Assembly: GCA_028290595.1 (NCBI GenBank)
Contig: JAQGJO010000340.1
Span: 1 to 8,379 of the forward strand
DNA: 8,379 nt
Origin: Hyphomicrobiales bacterium
Lineage (GTDB): Bacteria > Pseudomonadota > Alphaproteobacteria > Rhizobiales > Beijerinckiaceae
Reading direction: 5' to 3'
Shown: positions 1 to 5,257 of the stretch, piece by piece
Numbering within the stretch: the first letter of the stretch is position 1
Layout of the letters: the number at the start of each line of letters is the position of its first letter
Program-made: the position numbers and the translations under genes
The notes under the pieces: generated by a model
Databases searched by the model: none
What the model was told of the DNA's origin: nothing
Seen by the model: only the letters and a program-made list of their open reading frames with translations

Positions 1-374
1 ACCAGGTGATCGCCGGCGAATACGCCATCGGCTTGCAGATTTTCAATCATCACACGATCATCAGCGCCAAACAGGGCGCGCCGTCGGACTGGATTGCCAT
101 GGACCCTGCCATGGCGGTCTTCTCCGTCGCCGGCGTCACCCAGGGGGCGCCCCACCCCAATGCCGGCAAACTGCTGGTCGATTTCCTGGCATCCCCCGAA
201 GGACAGGTGATTTTCCGCGATGCCGGCTATATCCCCGTCGATCCGGACGTGCCGCCGACCGACCCCAGGCTGAGGCCTGACGGCAAGACGTTCCGGGCGG
301 TTTTCGCCACGCCGGAGGAGCTCGACGCCGCCATTCCCAAATGGGCGAAAATCTACGATCAGGTCTTCCGCTAG
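1..374 (+). CDS. ABC transporter solute-binding protein, C-terminal fragment
   Basis: This is the 3' end of a gene that begins before the window. The frame is open from the first bases and stops with TAG at 372-374, leaving about 123 residues. The piece resembles the C-terminal lobe of periplasmic iron(III)/polyamine-type binding proteins (SBP_bac family). It has a segment reading AMAVFSVAGVTQGAPHPNAG, followed by a helix with LLVDFLASPEGQ and then the phrase DAGYIPVDPDVPP, the usual order of 'neighbouring residues can be dropped, last helix, tail' in this fold. Such proteins capture a ligand in the periplasm and deliver it to an inner-membrane ABC permease. The permease and ATPase genes are not in the window; they could lie upstream. 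The ligand cannot be told from this fragment. The GTG at position 6 is an internal codon, not a start. The family assignment is fairly secure, the substrate is unknown. Confidence 0.8.
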   Translation, partial: QVIAGEYAIGLQIFNHHTIISAKQGAPSDWIAMDPAMAVFSVAGVTQGAPHPNAGKLLVDFLASPEGQVIFRDAGYIPVDPDVPPTDPRLRPDGKTFRAVFATPEELDAAIPKWAKIYDQVFR

Positions 375-415
375 GACACCATTGATCCGGGCGGCAAGCG
401 CTGCCATACCATGGC

Positions 416-421
416 TATAAT
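416..421 (+). promoter_or_regulatory. Possible -10 box for the cupin gene
   Basis: A perfect TATAAT lies 52 bases before the cupin ATG, in the 98-bp gap after the solute-binding protein gene. A TG dinucleotide sits just upstream, one base off the extended -10 spacing. No good -35 box is visible at 16-18 bp, so activator dependence or chance cannot be excluded. If real, transcription would start near 428 with a leader of about 45 nt, and the cupin gene would not depend only on read-through from the transporter gene. Confidence 0.35.
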
Positions 422-472
422 CAGCGGCGCCGGGAGCGCCCTCGCAAGACACGGATTACGAAAGGCAAGGAC

Positions 473-1051
473 ATGGAAGCGAACATCGCTGGAGCCGGCC
501 ATAACAGCGTCAACGACGGCAAGGAAGAAGTCGTCTGGGAGCGCTGGACCAAGAAGCGCGTCTTCGTACGCGCGCTCGAGGGCACTTATGGCGAGCTGGT
601 GCGCGAACTGTTCACCCAGCCGCGCGTCTATCCGACCCGCGATCACAAGTGGAAGGGCGGCCCCGGCCACTACGGCAAGAAAATCATCAATCCCCAGGCC
701 GTGAAGGTGGCGCAGTCCATCGAAACGCATATCGAAGTGTTTTCGCCCGGCGGCTACGGACAAAAACACGGCCACATGAATAGCGCCGTCTTCTTCGTCC
801 TCAAAGGCAAGGGCCATGACGTGCACGACGGCCGCCGCATGGATTGGGAAGCCGGCGACGCCCTGATTGTCGAAAACGCCTGTGTGCATCAGCACTTTTC
901 CGACGATCACGATGATGAGTGCATCACGCTGGTTATGAAAGCGAAGCCGCTCTTCCTGTTCATGCACATGCTGTTTCAGAAAGTGTCGGAGTTTCCGCCG
1001 AAGGAAGGCACCGCGAAGCAATTGGCCTATTCGCCGCCGGAAGACCTTTGA
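473..1051 (+). CDS. Cupin-domain protein with a three-histidine metal site
   Basis: This 192-residue cytosolic protein has no signal peptide and a single cupin barrel at about residues 80-160. Cupin motif 1 is seen as G94-x4-H99-G-H101, ending in L110-K-G112. Motif 2 is G128-D-x-L-I-V-x4-H139-Q-H141. The glutamate usually found 4-5 residues after the second His of motif 1 is replaced by A105/V106, and the Pro-x-Gly of motif 2 reads E-N-A. The likely metal set is therefore H99, H101 and H139, as in three-His cupin dioxygenases. The N-terminal 75 residues are basic and aromatic (W22, W25, W60) and have no recognised fold. The ATG at 473 is preceded by AAAGG at 461-465. The gene sits between a transporter-protein gene and an MBL hydrolase gene on the same strand. 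Gentisate-dioxygenase-like or other oxygenase activity is possible, but a non-catalytic binding role cannot be excluded. Confidence 0.85.
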   Translation: MEANIAGAGHNSVNDGKEEVVWERWTKKRVFVRALEGTYGELVRELFTQPRVYPTRDHKWKGGPGHYGKKIINPQAVKVAQSIETHIEVFSPGGYGQKHGHMNSAVFFVLKGKGHDVHDGRRMDWEAGDALIVENACVHQHFSDDHDDECITLVMKAKPLFLFMHMLFQKVSEFPPKEGTAKQLAYSPPEDL

Positions 1052-1077
1052 AGCGACAACCGACGGCGGCTGAGTAT

Positions 1078-1194
1078 TGTCATCCCCGACGCCCGCGCAG
1101 CGGGTGAGCGGGCATCCAGGAGCAAGAGCCGCCACCTTGGCCCGTCACGTTGCCTCTGGATTCCCGCTCTGCGCTTCGCTTGGCGGGAATGACA
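1078..1194. repeat. Dispersed palindromic repeat with two nested arms
   Basis: This 117-bp element fills most of the gap between the cupin and MBL genes. Its ends are inverted repeats: TGTCATCCCCG at 1078-1088 against CGGGAATGACA at 1184-1194, 10 of 11 bases pairing. A second, inner pair is 1107-1119 against 1156-1168, 12 of 13 bases pairing. The wording (TGTCATCCCCGACGC..., GGCGGGAATGACA) matches a repeat I recognise from intergenic regions of Bradyrhizobium and relatives. It contains no gene. As RNA it would fold into a long interrupted hairpin and could act as a processing or stability element between two co-directional genes. Confidence 0.75.
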
Positions 1195-1233
1195 CCGAGA
1201 TTGAAGCAAAAATAATATAACGGGAGGGAACCG

Positions 1234-2085
1234 ATGATCGACAAGCACACCGCGACGCATTCGCGGCCGTACATGATTGGCGACATCAAGCTGACCGCCG
1301 TCAGCGACGGCGTGTTTCAGACCACTATCGACACGGCGATCAATGTCGACAGGGCGGTTTCCCAGAAAATGTCGGGCCTGACCTTGGACGATCCCGTCTA
1401 TCTGTCGGTCAATGCCTTCCTGCTCGAACGCGGCCCGATGCGCGCCCTCATCGATGCTGGATCAGGCAATACGATGGGACCTGCACTGGGGAAACTGCCG
1501 GAAAACCTGCGCAACCTCGGCATCGATCCGCAAACCATCACGCACATTCTGCTGACCCATATTCATCCCGATCATTCCAACGGCCTCGTCGACGGCGACG
1601 ACAAACCGTATTTTCCCAATGCGGAATTGATCGTTCATGAGAAGGAAGCGGCGTTCTTCGTCGATCGCGATCCGTCGCAGGGCGAGACCGAACGCACCCG
1701 CAAAAATATCGCGCGCGCCGTCACCACCATCGGCCCCTACAAGAAATCCATGCGGCGCGTGCAGGACGGCGAAGCCCTGCCGGGCATTTCCGCCATCAAT
1801 GCTCCTGGTCACACGCCGGGCCACACCTCATGGGTGGTCCAGTCAGGCAAGGATTGCGTGATGATGTTTGGCGACATCATTCACATGCATTTCCTGCAGC
1901 TCAAAAATCCGGACATCGCCTTTGTCTTCGATGTCGACCCGCAGCAGGCCATCATCTCGCGCAAGCGCATCCTCGACATGGCGGCGGCCGATCATATCCG
2001 CGTCGCCGGCGCGCATCTGGACTTTCCGGGCCTCAATTCCGTCAGCCGCAACGGCGACAGCTACGAACTGCATCCCGATCTGTGA
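1234..2085 (+). CDS. MBL-fold metallo-hydrolase (lactonase / methyl parathion hydrolase type)
   Basis: This is a 283-residue zinc hydrolase of the metallo-beta-lactamase fold. The dinuclear metal site is complete. The motif T-H109-I-H111-P-D113-H114 is followed by H193 in APGHTPGH, D214 in FGD and H261 in GAH. The layout, the spacing and the phrase GAHLDFPG near the C-terminus resemble methyl parathion hydrolase and quorum-quenching lactonases rather than true beta-lactamases. No signal peptide is seen, whereas classical methyl parathion hydrolases are often exported. The ATG at 1234 is chosen because a strong GGGAGG lies at 1222-1227, with 6 bases between. The gene follows the cupin gene on the same strand, separated by a palindromic repeat, so co-transcription is possible but not shown. 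The family is clear. The substrate (lactone, ester or organophosphate) is not, and annotation as a resistance enzyme would be unjustified. Confidence 0.9.
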   Translation: MIDKHTATHSRPYMIGDIKLTAVSDGVFQTTIDTAINVDRAVSQKMSGLTLDDPVYLSVNAFLLERGPMRALIDAGSGNTMGPALGKLPENLRNLGIDPQTITHILLTHIHPDHSNGLVDGDDKPYFPNAELIVHEKEAAFFVDRDPSQGETERTRKNIARAVTTIGPYKKSMRRVQDGEALPGISAINAPGHTPGHTSWVVQSGKDCVMMFGDIIHMHFLQLKNPDIAFVFDVDPQQAIISRKRILDMAAADHIRVAGAHLDFPGLNSVSRNGDSYELHPDL

Positions 2086-2106
2086 AGTCGCCTTTCACGC
2101 CTCCCT

Positions 2107-2249
2107 CGTCCTTCGAGACGCCTGCTGCGCTGGCTACTCAGGATGAGGGCTTGGGAAGCTCAGAATCGGAAAATACCTGCGGCACAGGCTTCTATTATCC
2201 CAAAAGCCCTCATCCTGAGGAGCGCCTGAAAGGCGCGTCTCGAAGGACG
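2107..2249. repeat. Inverted pair of 45-bp REP-like units between convergent genes
   Basis: Two 45-bp units face each other: 2107-2151 and 2205-2249. Each has a 15-bp left arm (CGTCCTTCGAGACGC), a 15-bp core, and a 15-bp right arm (CTCAGGATGAGGGCT). The arms of the two units are exact reverse complements, while the cores differ at most positions. The second core with its flank forms its own perfect 5-bp hairpin (GCGCC...GGCGC, 2222-2236). The 53-bp centre (2152-2204) has no recognised content. This resembles REP/BIME elements of alphaproteobacteria. Lying between the MBL gene and the convergent hydratase gene, it could serve as a two-way transcription stop or 3'-end protector. Confidence 0.85.
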
Positions 2250-2276
2250 GGGGCGTCAGCCTCGCCGCTGAATTTC

Positions 2277-3038
2277 TCAACGCAAGACCACAGCCAATGA
2301 CACAGCACCAAGACCTTCAAGCGAGGCTTCCAGCTTTGCCGCACGGTTGAGCGCGACCGGCACGTTGAGCGTGCCCGTGGTGATGAACTGCCCGGCCTTC
2401 AGCCCGCCGAGCAGGTCGCATTGCGCCGAGGCCCAGGCGACGACAGGCACGAGCGGGTCGCCTTCGGAATGCCCGCCCAGCCGATCGTTGGTAACCTCGC
2501 CATCAACACTCAGGCGGCAGCGGACCTGCGACAGATCGATCGCCGCAAACATTTTGGTGCCGCCGCCGACCACATAGGCCCCGTTGTTGAAATTATCGGC
2601 CAGCCGCGCGGCGAACGGCGCATCGTCGACATTGTTGAACCGGGTAGCGACCAGTTCGATGCCGACGAAAACCTCGCCGATGGCGTCGAGCAGATCCTGG
2701 CGCGTATAGGGCTTGCCGTGCCGCGGCGGCAGATCGCGCGCCAGGCGCACCGCCAGTTCGGCCTCGATCTTCACGCCGCCGATGTCGGGCCACAGACCAT
2801 AGGTCGCACCGCTCGTCATCAGATCGGAGGCGAGGATCGGTGCGCCAAAGGCGCCGCCGCCGGGAATGAGCCCGACCTTCCAGCCCGCCGGAATCGTCCC
2901 CAGCGCGCCCGCAACCTCGGCCTGGATGGCATAGGCGGCGGCATTGTCCACCGGCAAAAGCGACGGCTCGTAAACCGCCTGTCGCCTCGCTTTGCGGGCA
3001 GTCACGAGGCAATCTGCGAGCGGAGACAGGGTGGACAT
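2277..3038 (-). CDS. 2-keto-4-pentenoate hydratase family protein (MhpD-like)
   Basis: This 253-residue protein belongs to the fumarylacetoacetate hydrolase superfamily, hydratase branch. These enzymes add water to 2-hydroxypenta-2,4-dienoate or similar dienoates to give 4-hydroxy-2-oxo acids, late in meta-cleavage of aromatics; oxalocrotonate decarboxylases share the fold. Visible signature residues are K54 in AGWKVGL, the acidic metal ligands E92 and E94 in KIEAELAVRL, and E128 in VGIELVATRF. Other family phrases are ADNFNNGAYVVG (147-158) and GLKAGQFITTGT (212-223). By analogy with E. coli MhpD, the Lys and three Glu form the active site. The length is slightly short of the usual 260-270. 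The ATG is supported by AGGAA seven bases upstream. It stands alone on the minus strand, with no aldolase or dehydrogenase next to it, so the physiological substrate is uncertain; many genomes carry several stand-alone paralogues. Confidence 0.88.
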   Translation of the reverse strand: MSTLSPLADCLVTARKARRQAVYEPSLLPVDNAAAYAIQAEVAGALGTIPAGWKVGLIPGGGAFGAPILASDLMTSGATYGLWPDIGGVKIEAELAVRLARDLPPRHGKPYTRQDLLDAIGEVFVGIELVATRFNNVDDAPFAARLADNFNNGAYVVGGGTKMFAAIDLSQVRCRLSVDGEVTNDRLGGHSEGDPLVPVVAWASAQCDLLGGLKAGQFITTGTLNVPVALNRAAKLEASLEGLGAVSLAVVLR

Positions 3039-3157
3039 GGAATTTCCTGTAATATTGGCATGTTAGCGGCGCACAGCGACGCACAGTAAACCGCGGGGGC
3101 GGCCAGTCAATTTGCCTGTATTCTGACGTTCAGGTGACGTTTGCAGTCGATTGGGAG

Positions 3158-3186
3158 TTGATCGCAACGCCGAAATCGGGCATATG
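3158..3186 (+). promoter_or_regulatory. Possible rpmJ promoter
   Basis: TTGATC at 3158-3163 and CATATG at 3181-3186 are separated by 17 bp and lie upstream of rpmJ, giving a predicted leader of about 56 nt. The -35 matches 4 of 6 consensus bases and the -10 only 3 of 6, so this is a weak call. The 210-bp divergent gap (3039-3248) must hold promoters for both rpmJ and the hydratase gene. I could not find a convincing one for the hydratase. Confidence 0.25.
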
Positions 3187-3248
3187 CCGCTCACATTTGG
3201 CTGTGGGCTTGCCCGAGCGCCATTCCGGAAATCACTGGGAATTCGATT

Positions 3249-3374
3249 ATGAAGGTCCGCAACTCACTGAAATCGCTGCGCACGCGCCATCGCGCGAACC
3301 AGCTCGTGCGCCGTAAGGGCCGCGTCTACATCATCAACAAGGTGCAGAAGCGCTTTAAAGCCCGTCAGGGCTGA
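3249..3374 (+). CDS. rpmJ: 50S ribosomal protein L36, cysteine-free form
   Basis: This is a 41-residue basic protein that begins [15 protein letters not shown] and ends KRFKARQG. It is the alphaproteobacterial form of L36, the smallest protein of the large subunit, which binds 23S rRNA. It has no cysteine, so it lacks the C-C-C-H zinc ribbon of the other L36 type. The whole length matches the family. GGGA at 3237-3240 lies eight bases before the ATG. The gene is monocistronic, with its own intrinsic terminator just downstream, and is not in a ribosomal protein operon. That is a normal arrangement for Hyphomicrobiales as far as I know. Recognition is from sequence, and the small size makes it easy to miss in automated calls. 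Confidence 0.96.
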   Translation: MKVRNSLKSLRTRHRANQLVRRKGRVYIINKVQKRFKARQG

Positions 3375-3405
3375 TTAGCGACAGATTCTGCCGAGTACCT
3401 TGCGA

Positions 3406-3436
3406 AACCCCGGCGCCCGCGCCGGGGTTCGTTTTT
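3406..3436 (+). terminator. Rho-independent terminator of rpmJ
   Basis: An 11-bp perfect stem (AACCCCGGCGC at 3406-3416 with its complement at 3419-3429) is followed after CG by five T residues at 3432-3436. In practice the tip would open to a loop of four to six bases. It lies 31 bp after the rpmJ stop codon and before the promoter of the next gene, so it should end the rpmJ transcript. Confidence 0.9.
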
Positions 3437-3477
3437 GCATGCTCGCAGGGTCGTGAACGATAAACGTATAGCTGTCT

Positions 3478-3506
3478 TTGACGACGGCCCGGCAGCGTCC
3501 TAGATT
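3478..3506 (+). promoter_or_regulatory. Sigma-70-like promoter of the TPR gene
   Basis: TTGACG at 3478-3483 (5 of 6 to consensus) and TAGATT at 3501-3506 (4 of 6) are exactly 17 bp apart. The expected transcription start, about 7 bases past the -10, is 3512-3514, which coincides with the ATG of the TPR gene at 3514. There is no Shine-Dalgarno before that ATG. It lies immediately after the rpmJ terminator, where an independent promoter is needed. Confidence 0.55.
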
Positions 3507-3513
3507 TCTTCCC

Positions 3514-4194
3514 ATGCGTTCGTTTTCTCCCGGATTCGGCCTCGCTTTTCTCCTGGCTGCCCTTGTCGCCGTCCCGGCCGCCGCTGGACCGGATGGCCTC
3601 ATTTCTCTCGTGCAAAGCCGCAGCGAAGTCCCTGCCCCGCGCGGTGGACAGCCGCAAGCCGGCAAGCCCGCCCCCACGGCGCCGGAAACGCCCGACGATC
3701 AATTGCGCGGCCGCGACAAGATTCTCGCCGAACTGTTCGACCGACTCGGCAAAGCCGACGATGAGGAAGAAGCCAAAGGCATAGCCGGCGCCATCGAGCG
3801 CGTCTGGCTGCAATCAGGCTCCGACACCGCCGATCTCTTGATGAACCGCGCCCTCAACGCCACGCGCCAGCGCGAATTCAAACTCGCCGAGGAATTGCTC
3901 GACAAGATCGTTGTCGTCGAACCGGAATGGGCGGAAGCCTGGAACCAGCGCGCCACGGCGCGTTTCCGCGCCGACGACATCAACGGCGCCGTCGCCGATC
4001 TCGGCCAGGCGCTTGCCCTGGAACCCCGCCATTTCGGCGCCCTGTCCGGGCTGGGTTATATTCTCTACCGCAGCGGCTTTGACCGCCGGGCGCTCGATGT
4101 GATGCGCCGCGCCCTCGTCATAAATCCAAAACAGGACGACGTTCGTAAACTTGTTGAGCAATTGACTCAGAAGTTCGAAGGTCGCGACATCTAG
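3514..4194 (+). CDS. Secreted tetratricopeptide-repeat protein
   Basis: This 226-residue protein has an N-terminal signal peptide: R2 and a hydrophobic run at about residues 8-24, with likely cleavage after AAA at 24. A Pro/Gly/Gln-rich linker follows (about 36-62), then a charged helix (63-100). Three TPR repeats come next, roughly 105-138, 139-172 and 173-206, each ending in the typical x-E/N-P (V-E-P, L-E-P, I-N-P). TPR arrays bind other proteins, so a periplasmic scaffold or chaperone-like role is likely, but no partner is identified. The frame is open back to a TTG at 3478. I prefer the ATG at 3514 because it starts a proper signal peptide and because the TTG coincides with a good -35 box. 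The mRNA may be leaderless. No lipobox cysteine is present. The alpha/beta hydrolase gene follows 80 bp downstream on the same strand. Confidence 0.85.
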   Translation: MRSFSPGFGLAFLLAALVAVPAAAGPDGLISLVQSRSEVPAPRGGQPQAGKPAPTAPETPDDQLRGRDKILAELFDRLGKADDEEEAKGIAGAIERVWLQSGSDTADLLMNRALNATRQREFKLAEELLDKIVVVEPEWAEAWNQRATARFRADDINGAVADLGQALALEPRHFGALSGLGYILYRSGFDRRALDVMRRALVINPKQDDVRKLVEQLTQKFEGRDI

Positions 4195-4222
4195 CAGTTC
4201 CGGCCAACCCCAATCGAGTTGA

Positions 4223-4251
4223 CCACGCCGCGGTCTAGGCCGTCGGCGTGG
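4223..4251 (+). other. Intergenic RNA hairpin without a U-tract
   Basis: CCACGCCG at 4223-4230 pairs with CGGCGTGG at 4244-4251, and CGG at 4231-4233 pairs with CCG at 4240-4242. This gives an 11-bp stem with one bulged T and a six-base loop. No T-run follows, so it is not a standard intrinsic terminator. It lies 28 bp after the TPR stop and 23 bp before the hydrolase start. It could mark a processing or mRNA-stability site, or a weak terminator between the two genes. Confidence 0.5.
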
Positions 4252-4274
4252 CAGCGTTCTGTTGAACCGGTGAC

Positions 4275-5252
4275 ATGCGCAAAATGCTTGTTTTTATCCT
4301 GCTTCTCGTCGCCGTAGCCCTCGCCGCCTCGGTCCTCTTCACCCAGTGGGAAATGCGCCAGATCGAGGCGCGCTATCCGCCGCAGGGGCAGTTCATCGAT
4401 GTCGAAGGCGGCCGTATCCACCTCATCGACACCAAACCCGACAAAAACCCGATCGGCACGATTCTGCTGATCCACGGCGCCAGCGGGAATGAGGCCGACA
4501 TGCGCCTGCCGCTCGCGGCCGGCCTAACGGCCCGCGGCTTTCGCGTCATCAGCGTCGATCGGCCGGGCTACGGCTGGAGCGCACGGCTGGGCAGCGCCGA
4601 TTCCTCGCCGGCCCGGCAGGCAATACTCATCCGCGCCGCTATCGAAAAAATCGGCGTACACGAAGTGATCGTCGTCGGACACTCGCTGGCGGGCGTCATG
4701 GCCATCAATCTGGCGCTCGATCACAGTCCGTTCGCCCGCGGACTGGTGCTGCTCGCGCCTGTCAGCCATCCCTGGCCCGGCGGCATTGCCTTCTACTACA
4801 CGCTCACGGCAACGCCGGTGATCGGCCCCCTCGTCACCAATACGATCATCATGCCGCTTGGCCTCTACGCGCTCGACACGGCAATCGCCAGCGTCTTCGC
4901 GCCGCAACCGACGCCGGACAATTACCGCGAGCGCGCCGGCATTCCTCTCGTCCTGCGTCCCGCAACCTTCCGCGCCAATTCGCAGGACATCGACGTGATC
5001 AAGGCGTTCGTCACCCGCGAAGCGCCGCGCTACGGCAACATCACCGTGCCGACGGCGATCGTGACCGGTGACCAGGACACCATCGTCTTCACCCATATTC
5101 ACAGCTACGGCAGCGCCAGAGATATTCCAGGTGCAACACTGCGCGTGCTGCCAGGCGTCGGCCATTCGCCGCATTGGGCGCAGCCGCAAGCCGTCATCGA
5201 CACCATCGCCGAGGTCGCAGCGCGCACGCAGGCCCTCGCAGCAGTGAAGTAA
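4275..5252 (+). CDS. Membrane-anchored alpha/beta hydrolase
   Basis: This 325-residue protein has a single hydrophobic N-terminal segment (about residues 4-23) after a basic MRK start. It probably serves as a membrane anchor with the enzyme facing the periplasm. The alpha/beta hydrolase fold follows. The oxyanion-hole HGASG is at 68-72 and the DRPGYG strand-turn at 95-100. The nucleophile elbow G135-H-S137-L-A-G is next, then the acid D268 in GDQDTIV and the base H297 in GVGHSPH. The catalytic triad S137-D268-H297 is complete. A hydrophobic cap region lies at about 165-210. Epoxide hydrolases, haloperoxidase-like esterases and lipases share this pattern; an Asp nucleophile is absent, which argues against an epoxide hydrolase. 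The substrate is unknown. GGTGA at 4267-4271 is a modest ribosome site for the ATG at 4275; the ATG at 4284 is an alternative. It ends five bases before the convergent pyruvate kinase gene. Confidence 0.87.
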   Translation: MRKMLVFILLLVAVALAASVLFTQWEMRQIEARYPPQGQFIDVEGGRIHLIDTKPDKNPIGTILLIHGASGNEADMRLPLAAGLTARGFRVISVDRPGYGWSARLGSADSSPARQAILIRAAIEKIGVHEVIVVGHSLAGVMAINLALDHSPFARGLVLLAPVSHPWPGGIAFYYTLTATPVIGPLVTNTIIMPLGLYALDTAIASVFAPQPTPDNYRERAGIPLVLRPATFRANSQDIDVIKAFVTREAPRYGNITVPTAIVTGDQDTIVFTHIHSYGSARDIPGATLRVLPGVGHSPHWAQPQAVIDTIAEVAARTQALAAVK

Positions 5253-5257
5253 CCGCC

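Noticed and set aside
371..1135. Long open frame on the minus strand opposite the cupin gene
   Set aside because: It overlaps a clear cupin gene, has no family resemblance and shows the Arg/His/Ala-rich make-up of antisense frames in GC-rich DNA.
1216..1221. TATAAC as a -10 box for the MBL gene
   Set aside because: It abuts the GGGAGG ribosome site, so transcription would start at or past the site, and no -35 is present; more likely an AT-rich spacer.
2421..3089. 222-codon plus-strand frame opposite the hydratase gene
   Set aside because: Shadow of the hydratase; its composition and lack of motifs argue against coding.
3134..3316. 60-codon frame overlapping the start of rpmJ
   Set aside because: It overlaps rpmJ out of frame, and its second half is only the shifted reading of L36 codons.
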